This document shows positions 51,101-57,095 of a stretch of DNA of 64,000 bases, piece by piece; the first letter of the stretch is position 1, and the number at the start of each line of letters is the position of its first letter. The position numbers and the translations under genes were made by a program. The notes below the pieces were generated by a model. It was not told the DNA's origin and searched no databases. It saw only the letters and a list, made by a program, of their open reading frames with translations. Source of the DNA: Struthidea cinerea (lineage: Eukaryota; Chordata; Aves; Passeriformes; Corcoracidae); the NCBI GenBank assembly GCA_013397865.1, contig VZTI01005061.1, positions 1,715,032 to 1,779,031 of the forward strand, given 5' to 3'.

Positions 51101-51585
51101 AAAAGGTGTGTATTGCTGCTGCTATTATCTGCTGCTCTAAAGATAATTCCTCCTTTCAATTGCACTAAACGTTATCACAAACTCAATGCTGTTATCCTGA
51201 AAAGATAAGTAATCTAACCTAGTGTAAGTCAAGGTGTTGGCTACACTATGATAGACCGATTGATCAATGCTTTACTCTCAGTTACACTGTTACAAAAATT
51301 TCATGAGTCCATTGACACCACTTACGTAAATGAGCAGAAAACCTTGGAGTAAAATGATAAAATATGACAGTGTGTAGGGTTCTTTAAGTAAATTATTTGA
51401 CTTAGATGTTCAACATTGGTTTTCATGAGTGGGTTGTGAAATAAGTGTACAAACTATTGCAAACTGCCTAGAAAGAAAATTCAAAGTTCTGTATCTCTGG
51501 TGTTTCGTAAAAGCAATGAAAATATGCTTTGCATTTCTTTGTTACAGCTGAAAGCAATGATGGCTACCACATCATTTTAAAATGA
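21109..51585 (+). CDS. TFCP2L1: TFCP2L1, transcription factor CP2-like 1 (15 coding exons, 475 aa)
   Basis: This is a CP2/Grainyhead-family DNA-binding factor that acts in the nucleus. In mammals it supports naive pluripotency and distal nephron/duct epithelium. The coding exons are 21109-21170, 25346-25497, 38594-38670, 40240-40345, 40595-40701, 41299-41451, 42328-42438, 44173-44264, 45592-45640, 45737-45830, 46673-46763, 47420-47520, 48494-48636, 51054-51105 and 51548-51585. They sum to 1428 nt, all introns are GT-AG, and no frame break occurs. Seen: N-terminus MLFWHTQPEHYNQHSTGSYL; CP2 DNA-binding domain about 25-240, including KHGGEKGVPFRVQIDTF at 180-196; linker rich in S/P/N about 257-310; SAM-like domain about 311-367; C-terminal oligomerisation region ending ESNDGYHIILK. 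Length is close to the roughly 479 residues of the human protein. TFCP2 and UBP1 are paralogues, but the N-terminus and linker fit TFCP2L1. The ATG is the first in the predicted mRNA. Confidence 0.97.
21171..25345 (+). other. TFCP2L1: TFCP2L1 intron 1 (4,175 bp)
   Basis: The first 150-300 bp continue the CpG island. The rest is unique-looking sequence with a 13-T run at 24942-24954 and no recognised repeat, RNA or nested gene. Confidence 0.9.
25346..25497 (+). CDS. TFCP2L1: TFCP2L1 coding exon 2
   Basis: It encodes residues 21-72, from the acidic/proline segment (FKQEEPQLSPEND) into the start of the CP2 domain (YVLCTATSPAVKLHEETLTY). The acceptor is TTGCAG at 25345 and the donor is G|GTAGGG at 25498. 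The exon is 152 nt, entering in phase 2 and leaving in phase 1. Confidence 0.97.
25498..38593 (+). other. TFCP2L1: TFCP2L1 intron 2 (13,096 bp, largest intron)
   Basis: No nested gene was recognised. It holds a short CR1 3' remnant (36834-36921), a 15-T tract near 33752-33766, and a pair of AATAAA signals in sense at 29102 and 29116 that could act as intronic polyadenylation sites. A protease-like LVDTGA reading near 26388 may be an ERV relic. The 207-codon minus-strand frame at 32248-32871 has no homology that I recognise. Confidence 0.85.
36834..36921 (+). mobile_element. Short CR1 3' tail remnant in intron 2 (sense)
   Basis: GATGTGGCACTTAGGGACGT, then GTTGGACTTGATGGTCTTAAGGGTCTTTTC in two pieces (36878-36907), matches the last part of CR1 3' UTRs. 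It breaks off at ATCATTCTGAGAG. About 90 bp is left. Confidence 0.75.
38594..38670 (+). CDS. TFCP2L1: TFCP2L1 coding exon 3
   Basis: It encodes residues 72-97 of the CP2 domain (QSYEIRLLENRKLGEFQDLN, TKYVK). The acceptor is CTCTAG at 38593 and the donor is AAG|GTAAGG. Confidence 0.97.
38671..40239 (+). other. TFCP2L1: TFCP2L1 intron 3 (1,569 bp)
   Basis: No gene or named repeat was seen. A degenerate internal echo of GGATTCCA/GGATTT phrases lies at about 39200-39375. A 110-codon open frame on the + strand (39017-39346) has no splice or family support. Confidence 0.85.
40240..40345 (+). CDS. TFCP2L1: TFCP2L1 coding exon 4
   Basis: It encodes residues 98-133 of the CP2 domain ([34 protein letters not shown]). 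The acceptor is TTAACAG and the donor is G|GTGAGG. The following intron is only 249 bp. Confidence 0.97.
40595..40701 (+). CDS. TFCP2L1: TFCP2L1 coding exon 5
   Basis: It encodes residues 133-168 of the CP2 domain (IPLSVGILDPRASPTQLNTV, EFLWDPSKRASAFIQ). The acceptor is CTACAG at 40594 and the donor is CAG|GTAAGA. Confidence 0.97.
40702..41298 (+). other. TFCP2L1: TFCP2L1 intron 5 (597 bp)
   Basis: Nothing was recognised. Candidate alternative acceptors upstream of the chosen CTTGCCAG at 41298 do not preserve the family sequence VHCISTEF. Confidence 0.9.
41299..41451 (+). CDS. TFCP2L1: TFCP2L1 coding exon 6
   Basis: It encodes residues 169-219, the best-conserved part of the CP2/Grainyhead DNA-binding domain (KHGGEKGVPFRVQIDTF, then EYTEHLHSASCQIKVFK). 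It is 153 nt, phase 0 at both ends, so it could be skipped without a frameshift. Confidence 0.98.
41452..42327 (+). other. TFCP2L1: TFCP2L1 intron 6 (876 bp)
   Basis: It contains a short (TTG)n run at about 41828-41840. Nothing else was recognised. Confidence 0.9.
42328..42438 (+). CDS. TFCP2L1: TFCP2L1 coding exon 7
   Basis: It encodes residues 220-256, a lysine-rich, highly charged segment at the end of the DNA-binding domain (PKGADRKQKTDREKMEKK, then YQPSYETTILTE). It probably includes the nuclear localisation signal. It is 111 nt, phase 0 at both ends; acceptor TTATAG, donor GAG|GTAAAG. Confidence 0.97.
42439..44172 (+). other. TFCP2L1: TFCP2L1 intron 7 (1,734 bp)
   Basis: It contains an imperfect 30-bp tandem duplication (43361-43420), an A-rich run near 42662 and a T-run near 43118-43128. 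No other element was recognised. Confidence 0.88.
43361..43420 (+). repeat. Imperfect 30-bp tandem duplication in intron 7
   Basis: Copies at 43361-43390 and 43391-43420 share TTTGCTAGTG, then C/T, then TTGTGGAGATGAT, with only a few mismatches. It is a simple local duplication. Confidence 0.9.
44173..44264 (+). CDS. TFCP2L1: TFCP2L1 coding exon 8
   Basis: It encodes residues 257-287, the start of the Pro/Ser/Asn-rich linker (CSPWPDVPYQMNNAPSPSYN, SSPNSFNLGDG). The acceptor is CCAACAG and the donor is GG|GTATGT. Confidence 0.96.
44265..45591 (+). other. TFCP2L1: TFCP2L1 intron 8 (1,327 bp)
   Basis: No repeat family or nested gene was recognised. Confidence 0.88.
45592..45640 (+). CDS. TFCP2L1: TFCP2L1 coding exon 9 (49 nt micro-exon)
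   Basis: It encodes residues 287-303 (NSSPTHQMELLPPSND) in the flexible linker between the CP2 and SAM-like domains. This is the least conserved part of the family. The exon is too short for an ORF scan. Acceptor TTTTAG and donor GAT|GTAAGT keep frame on both sides, and intron 9 is only 96 bp. Confidence 0.92.
45737..45830 (+). CDS. TFCP2L1: TFCP2L1 coding exon 10
   Basis: It encodes residues 304-335, the first half of the SAM-like domain (SIQDAQQWLHRNRF, then CRLFSSFSG). Acceptor ATGTAG, donor G|GTGAGT. Confidence 0.96.
45831..46672 (+). other. TFCP2L1: TFCP2L1 intron 10 (842 bp) with antisense CR1
   Basis: About a third of the intron is an antisense CR1 tail (46026-46288). The acceptor AATATGTAG at 46672 has a weak polypyrimidine tract. 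Confidence 0.88.
46026..46288 (-). mobile_element. Old CR1 LINE 3' fragment in intron 10 (antisense)
   Basis: On the + strand one reads the reverse complement of a CR1 3' end: AAGATGGAAGGGACTTCTTA, GAGTATCTCCAAGGCTGGAA, TCCACAGTCTCTCTAAACAA, then TCATCCTGTCCCTGTGCACC and AAGAAGCATCTGGTACCTTC. It is diverged, so an older insertion. Confidence 0.75.
46673..46763 (+). CDS. TFCP2L1: TFCP2L1 coding exon 11
   Basis: It encodes residues 335-365, the second half of the SAM-like domain (ADLLKMSKEDFVQICGPADG, IRLFNAIKG). The donor is AG|GTTTGT, the weakest of the gene; reading through it adds 28 codons before TAG at 46849-46851. Confidence 0.96.
46764..47419 (+). other. TFCP2L1: TFCP2L1 intron 11 (656 bp)
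   Basis: No repeat was recognised. Its start is open in frame for 28 codons after Arg365, so retention would make a protein of about 393 residues without the C-terminal oligomerisation region. Confidence 0.88.
47420..47520 (+). CDS. TFCP2L1: TFCP2L1 coding exon 12
   Basis: It encodes residues 365-399 (NVRPKMTIYVCQEPEQNRSH, then QKRENGDGSLC). Acceptor ATCCATAG, donor TGTG|GTAAGT. The Gly/Asn/Ser-rich end of this exon is a variable loop in the family. Confidence 0.96.
47521..48493 (+). other. TFCP2L1: TFCP2L1 intron 12 (973 bp)
   Basis: Nothing was recognised beyond AT-rich unique sequence. Confidence 0.88.
48494..48636 (+). CDS. TFCP2L1: TFCP2L1 coding exon 13
   Basis: It encodes residues 399-446 of the C-terminal oligomerisation region (YHAIFLEELTTLELMEKIAN, LYSISPQQINRIYRQGPTGI, HVLVSNE). 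Acceptor GTTGCAG, donor GAG|GTGAGG. Confidence 0.97.
48637..51053 (+). other. TFCP2L1: TFCP2L1 intron 13 (2,417 bp) with sense CR1
   Basis: It contains a CR1 3' fragment at 48908-49241 in the same orientation as the gene. The remainder is AT-rich and unrecognised. Confidence 0.88.
48908..49241 (+). mobile_element. CR1 LINE 3' fragment in intron 13 (sense)
   Basis: An open stretch reads as the C-terminal end of CR1 ORF2 (LYNYLKRGCGSVGLDHFSQV, then RMRGNGLKLHQGKFRLGIRK, then VIKHWNRLLREVVELPSLGV). The CR1 tail GACGTTTTTTCCAACCTAAA and ATTCTATGAA follows. The reading frame is almost intact over about 250 bp, so this is one of the younger copies in the window. Confidence 0.9.
51054..51105 (+). 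CDS. TFCP2L1: TFCP2L1 coding exon 14
   Basis: It encodes residues 447-464 (MVQNFQDESCFVISTLK). Acceptor CTTCAG, donor AAAG|GTGTGT, a weaker donor than most in the gene. Confidence 0.96.
51106..51547 (+). other. TFCP2L1: TFCP2L1 intron 14 (442 bp)
   Basis: Nothing was recognised. Confidence 0.9.
51548..51585 (+). CDS. TFCP2L1: TFCP2L1 coding exon 15 (C-terminus)
   Basis: It encodes the last residues (ESNDGYHIILK) and the stop TGA at 51583-51585. Acceptor TTGTTACAG at 51547. The coding part is 38 nt and continues into the long 3' UTR. Confidence 0.97.
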
Positions 51586-51764
51586 CCGTGCTGCAGAGAG
51601 ACTTTAACAGCCTAAAATTTAGTGCCTCACTGAGATTGCTACAACCTAGACTGGAAACATGAAGAACCTTCTGGATAAATGTTCCTGGGAACTAGGAATT
51701 ACCAAACAGCTTAAGAAAAAACTTGCTTTTACAGATAGAAATTTTTGGTGGTGTGTGATTTTGG

Positions 51765-51832
51765 TGGGCTTGGTTTTTTTGTTTGTTTGGTTTGGTTTTT
51801 TGTTTTGGTTCTTTTGGTTTTTTTTAAGCTGG
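51765..51832 (+). repeat. T/G-rich low-complexity tract
   Basis: Irregular TTTG/TTTTGG repeats (for example TTGTTTGTTTGGTTTGGTTT) lie about 180 bp after the stop codon, within the 3' UTR. Such U/G-rich stretches can bind CELF/ELAV-type proteins in the RNA; that role is inferred. Confidence 0.7.
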
Positions 51833-53118
51833 AGCTGAGAACATCCTCAAAGCTTGTACATGTTTCTTCCCCCCTCCCTTCCTCTTCAGTCTTAAAAATT
51901 GTAGAGGTTTCTGCTTATTACTTGGAAACATCTGCCTTGTCCTAAAGGGAAATGAAAGATAAACAAATCCCAATTCTCTTGACCATCATGTTTGGGTGAA
52001 TGGATTTACTTACAGTTCTGAGTGCTCTCTTGCTTTCAACACATACCCTGATGCTGATGGTCGTGGACTCTTCCCGAGGCTCCTCTTGTATGCTTTGAGG
52101 TGGAAGGCTTGGGGCTACATCCCAAAACAGATTGGGCAATGCAGAGGATGGGTTTGGTGCCCAGCCTTCACTCGAAGTGCTAACTCTGGAAGCCCACACT
52201 TAGCTGTTCTCCACTTGCAGATGTGCTCAAAGTCCAGAGACCTTGGTCCCTCTTGACAGACCTTCTGTAGTACCAGTCCAACTGAACAGTTTTGGGGGGG
52301 TTCAAAGGAGGACAGACAACCTGAGGCGAGCAGTTCGGTACCATAGTATTATCTTTAGCTTTAGAGTAGTCTCCGTGAATGGACCATATGAAGGTTTTCT
52401 GAGGAAATGTTTTGAACATTGAAAGCTATAGTGCTCATGACAAATTCATATTATGGATTCATTCTACTCTACAAAGTAGTGGTTAGCTGCTATCTTTATT
52501 GTAACTGGGAATTAGATGTTTTAATCTTAATGGATTTTTATCCTGTTACTGAAGTAAAACTGAGTTTTGATCAAGACCAGGTAACAGATCATCTTAGTTG
52601 CTGCTTCTTACATTCTCGCTCTTTCACTCTTGACTCCTGTTTCAAATACCTGTAACTATGATCAACTCTACCCTCCCTTAGTCTTTTGGGACTCCATCCA
52701 GGCTCCATTAAGCTAAAAAAGTGGCTTCCATTGAAATCAAAGGCAAACTGGATCCCACCTTTCTTGCATGGATGAAACCATTTCACTTTTGACAGCTAAA
52801 TAATAAGGCTGTTTCCCCAAACTGAGTGTCTATATACCATCAAAATCTGATTCTTGAACATTTCATTTCGTCCTGAACTGACATGGAAAGCTGAAATACC
52901 AAACATTTTCCTGGAATGGAAATTTTTCAAAAAATGAGAAATTGTCAGCTGGAAAACACTGAATAAAATGTTCCAGCCTTTTGAAATGGAAACGTTTAAT
53001 TAAATCCATTTGGCCCTTAAAGCAGCATCAGTCTGAGCTACTGTTGCAGCCCTCAGAACTTGTCATTGAAGTGCCTTGCGCGCCGTGTCTCCCTTGGGGC
53101 TGAGCTCTTTGGCTGAAT

Positions 53119-53138
53119 TACAGATCCCATGATGCCCC
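53119..53138 (+). promoter_or_regulatory. ZNF143-like motif 1
   Basis: TACAGATCCCATGATGCCCC closely resembles the ZNF143/Staf (SBS) consensus TACAnnTCCCAnnATGC. A similar motif stands about 100 bp downstream. The surroundings contain local CpGs (GCGCGCC near 53080). Binding is not proven. Confidence 0.45.
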
Positions 53139-53221
53139 TACCCTGGGTTAGTCAAACAGGGAATGCGTCATGAGGGCTGGAGAGGTGCCCAGGGAAAGAG
53201 GGGGCCACGGAGCCCTTGAAT

Positions 53222-53237
53222 TACAGCTCCCAGCTGA
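53222..53237 (+). promoter_or_regulatory. ZNF143-like motif 2
   Basis: TACAGCTCCCAGCTGA matches the 5' half of the ZNF143 consensus (TACAnnTCCCA) and shares the preceding GAAT with motif 1, but lacks the ATGC end. Confidence 0.35.
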
Positions 53238-54381
53238 CACTAGAGGAATTCGGACGGACACAGACTGGTATTTCTCTGACAAAAGTTATGTGTTTCAAGT
53301 TTTCCCAACAGAAATAAACAGCAAAATATTGAGAAAAGCAACCTTTTTTTCATTAAAAGCAGCAAGTTTTGCGCAAAAAACCCCACCCAGCCCCACTGTT
53401 TTTTTTTTTTTTCTCCAAAAATAATACTAGAATAGAAAAATTGTGTTACAATGGGAAAACCTTCAGCCAACTCAGCTAATTGAGCAGCAGTGCCTACTTA
53501 GGCACGATCTTGCTCAACTGGCTGTCCTGGATCCTCCATGAATTGTAGGCATCCAGAAAGGATACCTAGGCTTTGGGACATGGTTCCTCCCTCTGAAATG
53601 AAGGAATTGAGGCTTCTTGGTTGAGGACCAGGCTGTGTAGGTGAGGAGGAGCTCCTGGCTGTGGAATCCAGGTTGTGGCCACACAGTTACAGCTGCCTTC
53701 CAAAACAGTGAATGAATTCCAGATGCCTTTGTGAGTAGGTGGGACCAGTGTGCCCCCGTGTACCAGGAGCTGCTTGATTTATCTTGTAGAAGGTGCTTTG
53801 GAAGATAGATGTTGCTGTGGTTTTTCATCGTGTTCTGTAATACTGTCCCAGTGCATGGTATGGCTGTCGTGGGCATGCAGCTCAGGTGAATCTGACCTCA
53901 TGAGAAGGTTCAAAATGGACCGTGAAGTTGCCTGGAGTGTAGCCTGCCTCGTATCCACTTCAATGTGATAGCCCTGTAACTGAGGGGACACAGCAATACT
54001 GATACACAGTAGAGTGAAGAAAGGATAGAGGTGGTTTTGCTGCCAGAGTTAGGGACTGAGAACTGTTTGCTTATTTTAAAAAGTCTAACTTCTTGAGTCT
54101 TTAAAAAAACACTTTGCCCATAAGGAATTATATGTCAAAGTCCTCGTAGTGTTTCAATAGCATTTGCTTGATCAATTTTGAAAATACAAAAAGAAGTCTG
54201 TTAGGGCCTTGCTGTATTTAGATTTTTAAAAATAAAATAATTTTGTACTGACGTGAGGATGAATTTGAGAATATATCTTGCTTTCATGCTCTGAAAAGGT
54301 ATACAAGAGTAAACAATCCTATAGACTATAAATAGTTTCCTATGGGTGGGCTCTACTGTTTTGTCTGTGTGAGCCTGTTGT

Positions 54382-54433
54382 AAAGCTGTACAGCTTTGGG
54401 GGGTGTGTGTAATACCTACACTTAGTAGGTATT
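54382..54433 (+). repeat. Palindrome plus hairpin cluster in 3' UTR
   Basis: AAAGCTGTACAGCTTT at 54382-54397 is a perfect 16-bp palindrome. Fourteen bases on, AATACCTAC (54411-54419) and GTAGGTATT (54425-54433) form a 9-bp stem with a 5-nt loop. A third GGTATTAGTAG phrase follows at about 54438. The role is unknown. Confidence 0.8.
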
Positions 54434-54577
54434 TTTAGGTATTAGTAGTTCTAGTCCTTGTTGAACCTCTGTAGTCCCAGCAGGAATGTGGAGGTTTGTG
54501 GTTAAGTAACACACACCCATGAAGACACAGCACAGCTGGTTTGGGGTCCAGGAGACTGTTGAGTTACTTCAGCTTAG

Positions 54578-54885
54578 CATCACAGACTGTCTCGAGTTGA
54601 AAGGGACCCATAAGGATCACTGAGTCCAATGCCCTGGTCCTTACAGGAGTACCTAAAACTGATCCCTGTGACTAAGAGTGTCATGAGTGTCATCCAGAGC
54701 ATCCCAGGGGAGCCTGTCCCAGTGACCACCCTCCCAGTGAAGAACCTTTCTCCTGTGTCTCAGTCTGAACTTGCCCTGATTCAGCTTCGTTCCATTCCCT
54801 CACATCCTGTCACTCACTGGTCACCAGAGAGAGATCAGCACCTCCCCTCCACTGCTGCCCTTGAGGAAGGGGCAAAGATAGAAAG
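54578..54885 (-). mobile_element. CR1 LINE 3' fragment (antisense) inside the TFCP2L1 3' UTR
   Basis: On the + strand one reads the reverse complement of a CR1 tail: GTTGAAAGGGACCCATAAGG, TCACTGAGTCCAATGCCCTG, AGCATCCCAGGGGAGCCTGT, then CTGATTCAGCTTCGTTCCAT and CACATCCTGTCACTCACTGG. If the long 3' UTR is real, this repeat is part of the mature mRNA. Confidence 0.82.
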
Positions 54886-55854
54886 AAAGACTTGTCTCAC
54901 CTGTGTGTCAGGTAATTCTTGACTCTCCTTGGATCTGCCATCCCTGGAGGGACTTGTTTGACCTGTTTGTGGAAATGACAGCCTCCAGAACGAAGCTTTT
55001 GTTTCCTCAAGACTGGAGGAAGCACAAATGTTTAGTCTGGGATAGATACCTAAATTCTAGATAGACTAAAGGCAAGGGAGGTAAGTAGCTCTCACTCATC
55101 TAAATAGCATTTACTTTGTTCTTAAGTGCCTGTTACACTTATTTTTACTTTTTTTTTATTGTTGTTGCTCTTGTTTTTTTCTTAAAAAGTAAGAAAACCC
55201 GTTCAAAGTGATTTAAATGAGACTTTTTTCAGCTATATGTGAAATTGGTACAGCAGGACTTTAAAAGGACTGGGGCTTAGGATAACAGTGAGTAATATGG
55301 TTTTCCAAACTGTCCAGCTTTTCAGTTGTATGTATGATGACAGCCACTATCAGTAAAAGTGGGCTTGCTGGGGATGAAAAGGCAGAATCATTGTGTGATA
55401 AATACCAATATGACTCCAGCCAGTACTGCAAAGTATAAACTTGAGTTCTTGTTGGATCTGTACTGTCTGTTTGAAATGTCCTAAATTGTGGCATTTTCTC
55501 TATCAACTGAGTAAAATGATACAGAGCAGTTAATATGACTTTGGTGATGTCCTGAAAACTCACAGTAATGCCCACGATACACAACTGCAGGGCAGGGAGA
55601 GGGCAAATGATCTGATGATAAAAATTTGGCCATCTGACTGGGGTGGCAGGACTGGTGCTATTAAAATTAAAACTCCTTTCTGCTGGCCCTGCATGATTAA
55701 TTGGCTAAAATAGAAATGATCATTCAGTATGGAAAATACTGGAGTTCTCATTGTCTTAGTGTGAAATTTAATGGGCTGAAGTTTCAAGATTTGGAGGTGG
55801 TACAAGGATTCTTGCATTTGAGAAGCCCTGAATGGCACTCTCCTTATAATGTAA

Positions 55855-55905
55855 CATAAACATATATATGCATATATATACATATATATCCACATACATA
55901 CTGTA
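55855..55905 (+). repeat. AT-rich CATATATA microsatellite
   Basis: The tract is an irregular CATATATATG/CATATATATA run, decayed from a (TA)n/(CATA)n array. Confidence 0.8.
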
Positions 55906-57067
55906 CTGTATCAACACATATTTGTGCTGAGTACGTGTGTTCTTTGGCTTTGACTGGTACTCTGCTTTTTTTAGTTGCAGTTCAATGTAAAAGACTCTGG
56001 TTGATCAAGCTTCAAAACCCAGCCATTCCTTGGGTAGAAATGTAAAAGTCCGTAGTAGCAACTAGGTGATTTGGACATGGTACACTTGGAGTGATGTAGA
56101 TTTTATGAATTTCTGCAATATAAATCCCAGGCCTTGGTGAAGATGAGCATATTCTTTCACTGACACTGCAGTTCTACACTGCAGCTTCTGAAAATTAGAG
56201 TAACAGAGAAATAGATTGCCCAGTGCTTTGGGAACTAGTAAGGCTACTCCATAAGCAGAACAACCATACGATGACTTCTCCTAGCTCAATGTTGTATTGC
56301 TTAAGCATTGGCTGTAATTGTAACAATCATCTGGTGGATGACCGAAACAGGTTTTTTTGTCTGTATCTGTTGGGGTTTTTTTGACTTCTCAAAGAAATGC
56401 TTATATTCAGACTGTAGCTTCTCTTTCTCTTCCAGTTATGAAATGGTTTAACTTTATGCTAGTCATAGAAATATTTTCATAAGATTATAATCTGTTTGAC
56501 AGCACAGGGTGCTCAGAGTGGGGAGTGTTTGGCTTTGATCATCACTACTGTGGGTGAATAGGAGAAGGCAGACTGGAGGTGTATCTAACATCCTTGGCTC
56601 TCTCTAACAAAAGGGTTAAGCTAGTGCCTAATATTTTGTGCATTTTTGATTTGTACCTTTTTTTTTTTTGCCATTCCCTCAAAATTCTGCTCCCTGGTGG
56701 GGTGTGCATTGGTGACCAGGTGGTGTGCCCAACTTTTTAAAGTAGCCTGCTGTTGTCCCGGTTTGCTTGGGGTGAGCGTTTATCTTTCAAAGGGGAGTTA
56801 CCACTCTTCACTGACGGTGCAGCTGTTAGAGGCAGGCAGTGCTGGCTGCAAAGTTGGCATGATGGGCAGGGGCGAGTGGAGGTGGGTCAATGGGAGGCTG
56901 AGGTGTACCAGTTGTGAGTAAATACTGCCACACTCTTCATCTTTTCCTTTGTTGGTTTTTGGGTTTTTTTGTACATGAATAAATAAAAAAAGCATATTTT
57001 GCACTGGCTCTTGTACTGTTGTGCAGAAGAAATCTGTATCTAGAATCTGTGCTCCAGTCAAAATGCA

Positions 57068-57095
57068 AATAAATCTGTTTGTAAGAAGCATGGGT
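57068..57095 (+). terminator. TFCP2L1: Probable distal poly(A) site of TFCP2L1
   Basis: Canonical AATAAA at 57068-57073 is followed about 15-25 nt later by a likely cleavage zone (AAGAAGCA). A G/T-rich downstream element comes next (TGGGTTTGGTCTCTGCTTTA, TTTGGTGCGGG). Two overlapping AATAAA lie 85-90 bp upstream (56978, 56982). Confidence 0.55.

Larger units (their letters stand above)
51586..57090 (+). other. TFCP2L1: TFCP2L1 3' UTR (predicted, about 5.5 kb)
   Basis: No further splice acceptor or gene is seen until a well-formed polyadenylation site near 57068-57090. Internal AATAAA signals at 52962, 53313, 54231, 56978 and 56982 could give shorter forms. It contains a T/G-rich tract (about 51765-51830), two ZNF143-like DNA motifs (53119, 53222), a palindrome cluster (54382-54433), an antisense CR1 (54578-54885) and an AT dinucleotide tract (about 55858-55890). 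The full extent is inferred, because a nearer signal could be the main end. Confidence 0.55.
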
